64,000 bases of DNA from Methylobacterium sp. Leaf99 (lineage in GTDB: Bacteria > Pseudomonadota > Alphaproteobacteria > Rhizobiales > Beijerinckiaceae): contig NZ_LMMU01000012.1 in NCBI RefSeq assembly GCF_001422375.1, forward strand, positions 1 through 64,000, given 5' to 3'. Within the stretch, counting starts at the first letter, position 1, and the number at the start of each line of letters is the position of its first letter. Shown in pieces: positions 26,320 to 35,518 of the stretch. A program made the translations under genes and the position numbers. Below the pieces are notes generated by a model. It was not told the DNA's origin and searched no databases. It worked only from the letters and a program-made list of their open reading frames with translations.

Positions 26320-26343
26320 TGTTGCGATGCAAAATGCACAACA
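26320..26343. promoter_or_regulatory. Candidate LysR binding dyad
   Basis: TGTTG and CAACA arms separated by 14 nt, 51 nt upstream of the LysR start and 82 nt upstream of the importer gene. LysR sites often contain T-N11-A dyads in exactly this divergent position. Confidence 0.4.
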
Positions 26344-26424
26344 TCATGACACGACGAAATAAGTGGCACCGGGAATCGCGCCGGGTTCGGGCGATGGGCC
26401 GCGCAGCGTGAAGGACATCGGGAC

Positions 26425-27951
26425 ATGGCGAGACACACCTCAGCGGTGGGCGCGGCCCTCGCTCTCCTGTTCGGCGCCACAACCTTTCCGGCGGTCGCCG
26501 GCAAGTCCACCGACACCCTGGTCTATGCGTCGGACACCGAGCCGGAGAACGTCAGCCCGTATCACAACAGTGCCCGCGAGGGTGTCATCCTGGCCCGCAA
26601 CGTTTGGGACACCCTGCTCTACCGCGACCCGAAGACGGGCGCGTACCAGCCGATGCTCGCCACCGCTTGGAAGTGGGTCGACCCGACCACCCTCGAACTA
26701 ACCCTGCGCGAGGGCGTGACCTTCCACAACGGCGACGCGTTCGGCCCTGAGGACGTGGCTTTCACCTTCAACTACGTGCTGACGCCCGAGGCCCGCACGG
26801 TGACTAAGCAGAATGTCGACTGGATGAAGTCGACGGAGGTGGTAGACGCTCGGACCGTCCGCATCCACCTGAAGACGGCCTTCCCGGCGGCGCTCGAATA
26901 CCTCGCCGGCCCAACACCAATCTTCCCCGGCGCCTACTTCAAGAAGGTGGGACTCGATGGTTTCGCCAAGGCCCCCGTCGGCACCGGTCCCTATCGCATC
27001 ACCGCCGTCGATAACGGCCGCGGCGTGAAGATGGAGCGTTTCGCCAAGTACTGGCCCGGCAGCCCCATCGGAATGCCAAAGATCGGCAAGCTCGAATTCC
27101 GCGTCATTCCCGATGCCGACAGCCGCATGGCCGAACTCGTCACCGGCGGCATCGACTGGATCTGGCGTGTGCCGAGCGACCAAGCCGATCAGCTGAAGGG
27201 CGCCCCCAACGTCTCGGTCCTCAGCGCCGAGACCATGCGGGTTGGCTTCCTGCAGTTCGACACGCTCGGCCGGGCCAAGGAGAACTCGCCCCTGAAGGAC
27301 CCCCGCGTCCGCCAAGCGATCTCCTACGCCATCGACCGCAAGGCGATGGTCGACAACCTCGTGCGCGGCGGAAGCCGGGTGATGAACGCGGCCTGCTTCA
27401 TCGACCAGTTCGGCTGCACCGACGAGGGCGTGACGCGCTATGCCTACGATCCGGCGAAAGCCAAGGCGCTCCTCAAGGAGGCCGGCTATCCCAACGGCTT
27501 CGAGATCGATCTCGGCGCCTATCGCGAGCGGGACTACGCGGAGGCCGTGATCGGCTACTTGCGCGCCGTAGGCATCACCGCCCGTCTCAACTACCTGCGC
27601 TACGCCGCGCTGCGCGATCTCATCCGGGGCGGCAAGGTCTCCATCGCCTTCCAGACCTGGGGCTCGTTCTCGGTCCTCGACGTCTCGGCCTTCACCGGCG
27701 TCTACCTCAAGGGCGGCGACGAGGACTTGACCAAGGACCCCGAGACCATCGCGGCCCTGCAAGCCGGCGACGGCGCCGTCGATCCGGCCGTACGCAAGGC
27801 GAAGTACGCCGAGGCGCTCAAGCGCATCGCGGCCCAGGCGTACATCCTGCCGATGTTCTCGTACTCGACGAACTACGCCTTCACCCAGGACCTCGCCTTC
27901 ACGGCGCAGCCCGACGAGTTGCCGCGCTTCTACGCCGCCAGCTGGAAGTAG
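26425..27951 (+). CDS. ABC importer substrate-binding protein (SBP_bac_5, peptide/opine type)
   Basis: 508 residues: a signal peptide (SAVGAALALLFGATTFPAVAG), then the family-5 binding fold (LVYASDTEPENVSPYHNS, LELTLREGVTFHNGDAFGPE, RQAISYAIDRKAMV). It binds oligopeptides, opines or similar amide compounds in the periplasm and hands them to the two permeases that follow. The lack of a lipobox Cys indicates a soluble periplasmic protein. First gene of a six- or seven-gene operon. Confidence 0.9.
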   Translation: MARHTSAVGAALALLFGATTFPAVAGKSTDTLVYASDTEPENVSPYHNSAREGVILARNVWDTLLYRDPKTGAYQPMLATAWKWVDPTTLELTLREGVTFHNGDAFGPEDVAFTFNYVLTPEARTVTKQNVDWMKSTEVVDARTVRIHLKTAFPAALEYLAGPTPIFPGAYFKKVGLDGFAKAPVGTGPYRITAVDNGRGVKMERFAKYWPGSPIGMPKIGKLEFRVIPDADSRMAELVTGGIDWIWRVPSDQADQLKGAPNVSVLSAETMRVGFLQFDTLGRAKENSPLKDPRVRQAISYAIDRKAMVDNLVRGGSRVMNAACFIDQFGCTDEGVTRYAYDPAKAKALLKEAGYPNGFEIDLGAYRERDYAEAVIGYLRAVGITARLNYLRYAALRDLIRGGKVSIAFQTWGSFSVLDVSAFTGVYLKGGDEDLTKDPETIAALQAGDGAVDPAVRKAKYAEALKRIAAQAYILPMFSYSTNYAFTQDLAFTAQPDELPRFYAASWK

Positions 27952-28027
27952 TCTTCGCGCTTCCGCGGCGGCGTCGGGCCGCCGCGGGACAGGGAAGCAC
28001 ACCCCCACCGACCGGAGGAGCCGGCCC

Positions 28028-28942
28028 ATGCTCAGGTTCATGCTGCAACGGGTCATCGTCGCCATCGCGGTGGCCATCACCGTCTCGGTGGCAAGCTTCA
28101 TGCTGCTCCACCTCTCCGGCGACCTCGCCGCCGCCATCGCCGGACCTGAGGCCACCGCCGCGCAGGTTGAGGCGATCCGGGTCCAGCACGGGCTGAACCA
28201 GCCGATCCTGGCCCAGTTCGTCGCCTGGGCGGCCCGCGCGATCCGCCTCGATTTCGGGAACTCCTTCTACTTCCGGGAGAGCGTAGTCGAGTTGCTCGCC
28301 TCCCGCATGCCGATCACCCTTCTGCTCGGCGTCGTGGCGCTGGCCATCGCCCTGTTCGTGGCGATCCCGCTGGGCGTCCTGGCGGCGGTCAAGCGCGGCA
28401 CCTGGATCGACCGGGCCGCCCTGTCGGTCTCCGTGCTGGGGCAGGCCATGCCGAGCTTCTGGTTCGGCCTGACCCTGATCATGGTCTTCTCGGTGAACCT
28501 GCGCTGGCTGCCGGTCTCGGGCAACACGACGTGGAAGCACTTCGTCCTGCCGGCGGTGGCGCTCGGCTACTACGCCATGCCGGCCGTCATGCGCCTGACC
28601 CGCAACGGCATGCTGGAGGTGCTGGCCTCCGACTACGTCCGCACCGCCCGGGCCAAGGGCCTGCCCCCGCGAAAGATCCTGATCCGGCACGCCCTGCGCA
28701 ACGCCGTGATTCCGGTCATCGCCCTGGCCGCCGTCCAGTTCGGCTTCATGCTCGGCGGCTCCATCGTCATTGAGGCGGTGTTCTCGCTCCAGGGGCTCGG
28801 CCAGCTCGCCTGGGAATCCATCGCCCGCAACGACTTCCCCGTCGTCCAGGCGATCGTGCTGGTCCTGGCCATGATCTACATCGCCCTCACCTTGGCCGCC
28901 GATCTCCTCAACGCCTTCCTCGATCCCCGGCTGCGCCAATGA
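28028..28942 (+). CDS. ABC importer permease 1 (DppB-like)
   Basis: 304 residues with six membrane helices. It has the DppB/OppB N-terminal pattern (MLRFMLQRVIVAIAVAITVS, VQHGLNQPILAQF) and the EAA loop (ASDYVRTARAKGLPPRKILI) that contacts the ATPase. AGGAG upstream of the ATG. It ends in an ATGA overlap with the next gene. Confidence 0.92.
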   Translation: MLRFMLQRVIVAIAVAITVSVASFMLLHLSGDLAAAIAGPEATAAQVEAIRVQHGLNQPILAQFVAWAARAIRLDFGNSFYFRESVVELLASRMPITLLLGVVALAIALFVAIPLGVLAAVKRGTWIDRAALSVSVLGQAMPSFWFGLTLIMVFSVNLRWLPVSGNTTWKHFVLPAVALGYYAMPAVMRLTRNGMLEVLASDYVRTARAKGLPPRKILIRHALRNAVIPVIALAAVQFGFMLGGSIVIEAVFSLQGLGQLAWESIARNDFPVVQAIVLVLAMIYIALTLAADLLNAFLDPRLRQ

Positions 28943-29991
28943 CCCGCCAGCCCGCCGCCGCTCCCTCCCATCCCGGCAGACAGGGGACGCCCATGTCCGA
29001 TGCGCTGACGTCCGATGCGCTGATGTCCACGGCGTCGATCGCCACGCCCGAGTTCGTGGCGCCGCCGCTCCTGGCCTCGCGCGGTCCCGCCCCGTCCCCG
29101 GCCGAGCCCCTCGCCGAGCCCTTGGCCACGGCGCGCTCGCCCACGGCGCTGGCGCTCCGGCGCGGCCTCGGCCACGGCGGCTTCCTCATCGGCGCGGGCA
29201 TCCTCGGCGTCATCGTCCTGGCGGCGCTGGCCGCCCCGCTCATCGCACCGCACGATCCCTACGCGCAGGACGTCTCGCGCCGGCTGATCCCGCCGATCTG
29301 GAACGCGAAGGGGACCTGGGACCACGTTCTGGGGACCGACAAGCTCGGGCGCGACTACCTGAGCCGCCTGATCTACGGCAGCCAGATCTCCCTCCTGATC
29401 GGTCTGGCCTCGGCGGTCATCTCAGGCGTCATCGGAACGACGCTCGGGATCTGCGCCGGCTATTTCGGCGGCCGGGTCGACGCGGTGGTGAGCTACGTCG
29501 TCACCACGCGGCTCGCCATGCCGGTGGTCCTCGTGGCGCTCGCCATGGCCTCCCTGGTGGGCGGCTCCCTGAAGGTGGTGGTGCTCGTGCTCGGCTTCCT
29601 GCTGTGGGACCGCTTCGCCGTGGTCACCCGCGCGGCGACCCGCCAGATCCGCGATCAGGACTTCATCGCGGCGGCCCGCGCCACCGGCTTCTCGAATGCC
29701 CGCATCCTGTTCCAGGAAGTGCTGCCCAACATCCTCAACGCGCTCATCGTGGTGGCGACCCTGGAGATGGCCCACGCGATCCTGCTGGAGGCCGCCCTGT
29801 CGTTCCTCGGCCTCGGCGTCCAGCCGCCGCTGCCCTCGTGGGGCCTGATGATCGCGGAGGGCAAGCCGTACATGTTCTTCCAGCCCTGGGTCATCACCAT
29901 CCCGGGGGTCGCCCTGCTGGTTCTCGTGCTCGGCATCAACCTGCTCGGTGACGGCGTGCGCGACATCACCGCGCCCGAGGGCCGGCGCTGA
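28939..29991 (+). CDS. ABC importer permease 2 (DppC-like)
   Basis: 350 residues. The first ~75 are a Pro/Ala/Ser-rich extension that most DppC proteins lack; a start at 28993 would shorten it. Then come six helices with GTDKLGRDYLSRLIYGSQIS, typical for DppC, and the EAA loop (QDFIAAARATGFSNARILFQ). Starts within the stop of permease 1 (ATGA). Confidence 0.9.
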   Translation: MTRQPAAAPSHPGRQGTPMSDALTSDALMSTASIATPEFVAPPLLASRGPAPSPAEPLAEPLATARSPTALALRRGLGHGGFLIGAGILGVIVLAALAAPLIAPHDPYAQDVSRRLIPPIWNAKGTWDHVLGTDKLGRDYLSRLIYGSQISLLIGLASAVISGVIGTTLGICAGYFGGRVDAVVSYVVTTRLAMPVVLVALAMASLVGGSLKVVVLVLGFLLWDRFAVVTRAATRQIRDQDFIAAARATGFSNARILFQEVLPNILNALIVVATLEMAHAILLEAALSFLGLGVQPPLPSWGLMIAEGKPYMFFQPWVITIPGVALLVLVLGINLLGDGVRDITAPEGRR

Positions 29992-30032
29992 GCCCTTCGA
30001 CACCCCTCCAGGCTACCGGAACCCGAGGATCC

Positions 30033-31472
30033 ATGTCCCGACACGATGCCATGTCCCGACACGATGCCATCGCGCACGCGACGCGCCATTACGACGAGGG
30101 CGGATTCCTCGCCGCCCTGCAGGACGCCGTCGCACGGCCCACGGAGAGCCAGACCACGGGTCAGGTGCCGGCGCTGCACGCCTACCTCGCCGACTATCTC
30201 GTCCCGGCGATCGCGCCCCTCGGCTTCACCGGCCGCATCCACGACAATCCGGACGGCATCCACGGTCCGTTCCTCATCGCCACCCGGCACGAGGACGACG
30301 CGCTGCCGACCGTGCTGATCTACGGGCACGGCGACACCGTGCGCGGCTACCCCGAGCAGTGGCGCGCGGGCCTCGATCCCTGGCGGATCGTCATCGAGGG
30401 GGACCGCTGGTACGGCCGCGGCACCGCCGACAACAAGGGCCAGCACATCCTCAACCTCGGTGCGCTGGACGCCGTGATCGCGGCGCGCGACGGGCGCCTC
30501 GGCTTCAACACCAAGCTCCTCATCGAGATGGGCGAGGAAGCCGGCTCGCCGGGCCTGCGCGAACTCTGCCGGGCCGAGGCCGCGGCGCTCCGCGCCGACG
30601 TGCTCATCGCCTCCGACGGGCCGCGGGTGAGCGCCGAGCGCCCGACCGTCTTCCTCGGCTCGCGCGGCGGCTTCACCTTCGAGCTCGACCTCGACCTGCG
30701 CGAGGGCAGCCACCATTCCGGCAACTGGGGCGGCCTCCTGCGCAATCCCGGAACGGTGCTGGCCAACGCCATCGCCACCCTAGTCGACGGGCGGGGTACC
30801 ATCCTCCTCGATGCCCTGCGCCCGCCGCCGATCCCCGAGGGCGTGCGCGCGGCGCTTTCCGACATCACCGTCGGCAGCGACCCGACGGCGCCCGAGATCG
30901 ACGCGGACTGGGGCGAGCCCGGCCTGTCGCCCGCCGAGCGCGTCTTCGGCTGGAACACCCTCGAAGTGCTCGCCTTCAAGACCGGAGATCCCGACGGCCC
31001 CCTGAACGCCGTGCCGTCCAAGGCCAAGGCGACGCTGCAGTTGCGCTTCGTTGTCGGCACCGACTGGGAAGGCATCCTGCCGGCGGTCCGCGCCCACCTC
31101 GACGCCCGCGGCTTTCCCATGGTCGCGCTGAGGGCTGCCCGCACAGAGGTGTTTCGCGCGACCCGGCTTCCCGTCGACGACCCTTGGGTCGGCTGGGCCC
31201 TCGCCTCCATTGCAGAGAGCACGGGCAAGCGCCCGGCGCTGCTGCCCAATCTCGGCGGCTCGCTTCCCAACGACGCCTTCTCGGAGATCCTCGGCCTGCC
31301 GACCCTCTGGGTGCCCCATTCCTACCCGGCCTGCCTCCAGCACGGGCCGGACGAGCACCTCCTCGGCTCGACCTCCCGCGAGGCCCTGGGCCTGATGGCC
31401 GGGCTGTTCTGGGACCTCGGCGAGACCGGGTCCGGCATTCTGGCGACACGCACAGCTCAGCGGGAGACCTGA
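30033..31472 (+). CDS. M20-family metallo-amidohydrolase/peptidase
   Basis: 479 residues. The dinuclear zinc site motifs are LIYGHGDTVRGY (His, Asp), YGRGTADNKGQHI (Asp) and IEMGEEAGSPGLRE (catalytic Glu plus Zn ligand), with the dimerisation domain in the middle (residues ~200-340). M20 enzymes cleave acyl-amide or peptide bonds of small conjugates. It lies inside the importer operon between permease and ATPase genes, so it should process the imported compound. The first 18 bp of the gene are perfectly duplicated in tandem (30033-30050 and 30051-30068), giving two in-frame ATGs; the first has AGGAT 6 nt upstream. No signal peptide: cytoplasmic. Confidence 0.9.
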   Translation: MSRHDAMSRHDAIAHATRHYDEGGFLAALQDAVARPTESQTTGQVPALHAYLADYLVPAIAPLGFTGRIHDNPDGIHGPFLIATRHEDDALPTVLIYGHGDTVRGYPEQWRAGLDPWRIVIEGDRWYGRGTADNKGQHILNLGALDAVIAARDGRLGFNTKLLIEMGEEAGSPGLRELCRAEAAALRADVLIASDGPRVSAERPTVFLGSRGGFTFELDLDLREGSHHSGNWGGLLRNPGTVLANAIATLVDGRGTILLDALRPPPIPEGVRAALSDITVGSDPTAPEIDADWGEPGLSPAERVFGWNTLEVLAFKTGDPDGPLNAVPSKAKATLQLRFVVGTDWEGILPAVRAHLDARGFPMVALRAARTEVFRATRLPVDDPWVGWALASIAESTGKRPALLPNLGGSLPNDAFSEILGLPTLWVPHSYPACLQHGPDEHLLGSTSREALGLMAGLFWDLGETGSGILATRTAQRET

Positions 31473-31474
31473 CC

Positions 31475-33085
31475 ATGACCGAGCCCGTCATCCGCATCCG
31501 GAACCTCACGCTGGCCCTCCCCAAGGGCGCCGACCGTCCGAACGCCGTCGAGGACCTGTCCCTCGACCTGATGCCGGGCAAGATCCTCTGCGTCGTCGGC
31601 GAGTCGGGCTCGGGCAAGTCCATGAGCGCCTATGCGCTCACGGGCTTGCTGCCCCGGGCCCTGACGCCGACAGCCGGCCGGATCGAGTTCGAGGGCCTGG
31701 ATCTTATCACCCTGGACGAGCGGGGCTGGCGGACCCTGCGGGGCCGCCGCATCGCCATGGTGTTCCAGGAGCCGATGACGGCGCTCAATCCGGTGATGCG
31801 CATCGGCGACCAGATCGCCGAGATGTTCGAGGCGCACAACCTCCTCACCCCGGCCGAGCGCTGGGTGCGCGCCATCGCGCTGGCCACCGAGGTCGGCCTC
31901 CCCGATCCCGCCCAGATCGTGCGCGCCTATCCCCACCAGCTCTCCGGCGGCCAGCGCCAGCGCGCCATGATCGCTATGGCGCTGGCCCTCGAACCCTCGA
32001 TCCTCGTCGCCGACGAACCGACCACGGCCCTGGATGTCACCACCCAGGCGCAGATCCTGACGCTGATCCGCGAATTGCAGCAGCGCCGGGGCATGAGCGT
32101 CCTGTTCATCACCCACGATTTCGGGGTGGTGGCCGACATCGCCGACCACGTGGCCGTGATCCAGCGCGGCCGGCTCGTGGAACAGGGCTCGGCAGAGACG
32201 GTCCTCGGAAACCCGCAGCATCCCTACACCCGGGCGCTCCTCGCGGCGGTGCCGAGCCTCGTGCCGCCGCCTCGCGAATCCCGCGCGGACGCGCCCGTGG
32301 CCCTCTCCGCCATCGGCCTGACCAAGACCTACAGCACGCGCAGTGGGCTGTTCGGCAGGCCCCGCGTGGTCCAGGCCGTGAAGGAGGTCGCCTTCGACGT
32401 CCGGCGCGGCGAGACCCTGGGCCTTGTCGGCGAATCCGGCTCCGGCAAGTCCACCACGGCGCGCCTCGCCATCCGCCTGGTCGAGCCGGACCGGGGCACG
32501 GTGCGCCTTGGCGTCCTGGACTACACGGCCCTGGGGGCACGGGACCTGCGGGCTGAGCGCCACCGCATCCAGATGATTTTCCAAGACCCCTTCGCGTCGC
32601 TGAACCCGCGCCGGACCGTCGAGCAGATCCTCACCGCCGGGCCCATTGCACACGGGGTCCCGGCGCGCGTGGCGCGGGAGCGGGCACGTGAACTCCTCGA
32701 CCTCGTCGGCCTCTCGGCCAGCGCCGGTGAGCGCTACCCCAACGCGTTCTCCGGCGGACAGCGCCAGCGCATCGGCATCGCCCGGGCGCTCGCCATGGAG
32801 CCCGACGTGCTCGTGGCCGACGAGGCCGTGTCCGCCCTCGACGTCTCGGTCCAGGCGCAGGTGCTCGACCTTCTCGAAGATCTCAAGCAGCGTCTGAACC
32901 TCGCGATGCTGTTCATCACCCACGACCTGCGGGTCGCCGCCAAGATCTGCGATCGGATCGCCGTGATGCATCGCGGCGCCATCGTGGAGATGCGCCCCAC
33001 CGCCGATCTCTTTCGGCAGCCGGATCATGCCTATACCCGTACGCTCCTCGCGGCGGTGCCGGGCGTGCAGGCCCTGCGGCCCTGA
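31475..33085 (+). CDS. Fused double ATPase of the peptide/opine ABC importer
   Basis: 536 residues with two complete nucleotide-binding domains (DppD-DppF type fusion). Walker A GESGSGKS occurs near residues 45 and 325, signatures HQLSGGQRQRAM and FSGGQRQRIG, Walker B SILVADEPT and DVLVADEAV, switch His in LFITHDF and LFITHDL. Each half ends with the oligopeptide-transporter C-terminal stretch (NPQHPYTRALLAAVP, DHAYTRTLLAAVPG). The second domain has an Ala where the usual Walker B ends with Glu-Pro. Start 31475 follows a GGGAG site; it abuts the M20 gene. Confidence 0.93.
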   Translation: MTEPVIRIRNLTLALPKGADRPNAVEDLSLDLMPGKILCVVGESGSGKSMSAYALTGLLPRALTPTAGRIEFEGLDLITLDERGWRTLRGRRIAMVFQEPMTALNPVMRIGDQIAEMFEAHNLLTPAERWVRAIALATEVGLPDPAQIVRAYPHQLSGGQRQRAMIAMALALEPSILVADEPTTALDVTTQAQILTLIRELQQRRGMSVLFITHDFGVVADIADHVAVIQRGRLVEQGSAETVLGNPQHPYTRALLAAVPSLVPPPRESRADAPVALSAIGLTKTYSTRSGLFGRPRVVQAVKEVAFDVRRGETLGLVGESGSGKSTTARLAIRLVEPDRGTVRLGVLDYTALGARDLRAERHRIQMIFQDPFASLNPRRTVEQILTAGPIAHGVPARVARERARELLDLVGLSASAGERYPNAFSGGQRQRIGIARALAMEPDVLVADEAVSALDVSVQAQVLDLLEDLKQRLNLAMLFITHDLRVAAKICDRIAVMHRGAIVEMRPTADLFRQPDHAYTRTLLAAVPGVQALRP

Positions 33086-33215
33086 CCGCGCGTCGGCCCG
33101 CCCTCTCGCGTGGATGGGCGCGGACGGCGACCCATGGTCCCATCTCCGCCTCGCGCGCATCCGGCCTTCGGGGTATGGGCCGCCGTGTCCCAAGGAATGA
33201 AGATCGGGCGGGCCG

Positions 33216-34265
33216 ATGATCGACTTGTTCAGCGATACCCAGACGCGGCCGACGGCGGGCATGCGCGCCGCCATGGCGGCGGCGGAGGTGGGGGACGAGC
33301 AGTCCGATTCGGACCCGTCGACGCTCGCCTTGTGCGCGCGCGTTGCAGACCTGCTGGGCTGCGAGGCGGGCGTCCTCATGCCGTCCGGCACCATGTGCAA
33401 CCTCGTGTCGATCCTGGTCCATACGCGGCCCGGGGACGAGATCGTTGTCGATGATCAGTCCCACATCTACAACACGGAGGCGGCAGGCTCGGCGGCCATC
33501 GCGGGCGTGTCCGTGGCGCCCCTGAAGACGGCGGCGGGGGTCTACACGCCGGAGGCGTTCGAGGCCGCCATCCGTCCCCCGGCCCGAACGGCGCCGCGCT
33601 CTGCCCTGGTCTCCATCGAACAGACCACGAGCTTTTCCGGCGGCTCCGTGTGGGCGCTCGCGGATATGCGCCGCATCCGGGACATCGCCCATCGGCACGG
33701 ACTGAAGGCGCATATCGACGGGGCCCGGCTCCTGAACGCGGTCGCCGCCACGGGCGTCCCGGCCAAGGATTACGCGGACGGGTTCGACAGCGCCTGGATC
33801 GACCTGAGCAAGGGCCTCGGCTGCCCGGTCGGCGCCGTGCTGTGCGGGGACCGGGATTTCATCGCCGAGGCGTGGCGCTGGAAGTACCGGCTCGGTGGCG
33901 CCATGCGCCAATCGGGCATCCTGGCGGCGGCCGGGCTCTACGCCCTCGATCACCACCTCGACCAGCTCGCTGCCGACAATGCCCATGCGCGACACCTGCG
34001 CGACCTGATCGCGGACGCACCCGGTCTCGCCATCGGCGCGGGAGCGGCCCAGTCCAACATCCTGTGCTTCTCCGTGGAACCCCTCGGGGTGACGGGTTCG
34101 GATTTCGCGGCGGCCTGCCTGCTGCAGCAGGTCAGGGTGCGGGCGATTGGCGCGTATGAGATCCGCGCGACGACCCATCTCGACATCGATGAGGCCAGCA
34201 TCCTCCGGGCGGCCGCGGTGATCCGGGCTGAAGCCCAGCGCCTTTTGCAGGGTATCGGTCGGTGA
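33216..34265 (+). CDS. Low-specificity L-threonine aldolase family protein
   Basis: 349 residues, PLP fold-type I. Motifs: LFSDTQTRPTAGMRAAMAAA, LMPSGTMCNLVSILVHTRPG, HIDGARLLNAVAATG, and the PLP lysine in IDLSKGLGCPVGAVLCG. The family cleaves 3-hydroxy amino acids such as threonine and 3-phenylserine to glycine and an aldehyde. It is 130 bp after the ATPase gene and coupled by GTGA overlap to the MFS gene. It could process the amino acid released by the M20 enzyme. Confidence 0.88.
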   Translation: MIDLFSDTQTRPTAGMRAAMAAAEVGDEQSDSDPSTLALCARVADLLGCEAGVLMPSGTMCNLVSILVHTRPGDEIVVDDQSHIYNTEAAGSAAIAGVSVAPLKTAAGVYTPEAFEAAIRPPARTAPRSALVSIEQTTSFSGGSVWALADMRRIRDIAHRHGLKAHIDGARLLNAVAATGVPAKDYADGFDSAWIDLSKGLGCPVGAVLCGDRDFIAEAWRWKYRLGGAMRQSGILAAAGLYALDHHLDQLAADNAHARHLRDLIADAPGLAIGAGAAQSNILCFSVEPLGVTGSDFAAACLLQQVRVRAIGAYEIRATTHLDIDEASILRAAAVIRAEAQRLLQGIGR

Positions 34266-35488
34266 ACCCCGAACGAGATGCAAACAGGATTACGAAGCCG
34301 TTGGCTGAGTCCTCGATCACCCGTCTCATTCTGATCCTGGCGGGAGCGGGCTTTGCCAGCACCTTCGCAGGCCGCTCCATTGAGCCGCTCGTGGGCGTGC
34401 TGGCCCGCGACCTACGCAGCGATCCACATACGGTCGCCCTGCTATCCACCGCCTTCGCGCTGCCCTACGCGCTGATCCAACCGATTCTCGGCCCGGTCGG
34501 TGATGCCCTGGGCAAGGAGCGCATCATCGCGATCTGCCTTGGGATCCTGGCGTTGGCCTTGGCCGGTTGCGCCGTCACGACGGAAATCACGACCCTCTTT
34601 TGGTTGCGCGTCCTCGCAGGCGCCAGCGCCGGCGGCGTGGTTCCCCTGGCTTTGGCGCTGATGGGCGACCGGATTCCATTCGAGCGACGGCAGGTCGCCA
34701 TCGGTCGATTTCTCGTCGCGGTGATTCTCGGCCAGCTGTCGGGCTCTACCTTCGCGGGTCTCATAGAAGGACAGATCGGCTGGCACGGCGTCTTCGGCAC
34801 CACCGCGGTAGTGGCCACCCTGGGCTGCGGCGCTGCCCTCTTCGGCTTCCAGCGCGAAGCCGCCCCGGCGCCGCGCCGCCTCGAAATCCGCACGGCCATC
34901 ACTCGCTACCGGACGATCCTCGCCACCCCCCGGGCCCGCGTGCTCTTCGCCGCAGTCTTCGTCGAGGCGATCGCGGTCTTTGGAATCTTCCCGCACCTTG
35001 CGCCGTTGATCGAGGCCCGCGGCGAGGGTGGTCCACGCGAAGCCGGTCTCGCCCTCGCGGGCTTCGCGGCGGGAGGCCTGCTCTATTCGGCCTCCGTGGG
35101 GCTGCTCCTGCGCTTCCTCGGCCTTTCCCGGATGCTGATCGCCGGCGGGGCGATCTGTGCCGGAGCGCTCCTCGTCATCGGCCTCGCCGGCCGCTGGCAA
35201 ATCGATTGCCTCGCGCTCATCGGCCTCGGCCTCGGCTTCTACATGCTGCACAACACCTTTCAGGTGCAGGTGACCGAGGTCGCGCCGACGGCGCGCGCAT
35301 CGGCGGTGGCGCTGCACGCCTTCTCGTTCTTCTGCGGCCAGGCGCTCGGCGTCGCGATCCTCGGCGGCGCGCTGCAGACCCTCGGGCAGTTCGGTTCGCT
35401 CGCCCTCTGCGCGGTGACCATCGCCGTCCTCGGCCTTGTCACCGCTCGGCTCTTGATGAGGCTGCCCGGATCATCGACAATTGGCTGA
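34262..35488 (+). CDS. MFS transporter
   Basis: 408 residues with twelve predicted helices. The family motif between helices 2 and 3 reads GPVGDALGKERII; another conserved stretch is WLRVLAGASAGGVVPLALAL. The GTG start overlaps the threonine aldolase stop (GTGA). It is probably an exporter or importer of a product or related amino acid. Last intact gene of the operon; phage-derived DNA follows. Confidence 0.9.
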   Translation: MNPERDANRITKPLAESSITRLILILAGAGFASTFAGRSIEPLVGVLARDLRSDPHTVALLSTAFALPYALIQPILGPVGDALGKERIIAICLGILALALAGCAVTTEITTLFWLRVLAGASAGGVVPLALALMGDRIPFERRQVAIGRFLVAVILGQLSGSTFAGLIEGQIGWHGVFGTTAVVATLGCGAALFGFQREAAPAPRRLEIRTAITRYRTILATPRARVLFAAVFVEAIAVFGIFPHLAPLIEARGEGGPREAGLALAGFAAGGLLYSASVGLLLRFLGLSRMLIAGGAICAGALLVIGLAGRWQIDCLALIGLGLGFYMLHNTFQVQVTEVAPTARASAVALHAFSFFCGQALGVAILGGALQTLGQFGSLALCAVTIAVLGLVTARLLMRLPGSSTIG

Positions 35489-35518
35489 GCCCAAATTTTC
35501 TGGCGTGTCCTGACAGAC

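Noticed and set aside
29948..31474. Long open frame running upstream of and into the ABC ATPase gene
   Set aside because: It overlaps the permease end and the whole M20 gene with Arg/Pro-rich sequence. The ATPase clearly starts at 31475.
31457..33400. Large minus-strand frame opposite the ABC ATPase
   Set aside because: Composition mirrors the sense gene and has no domain; the plus strand has complete double-ATPase motifs.
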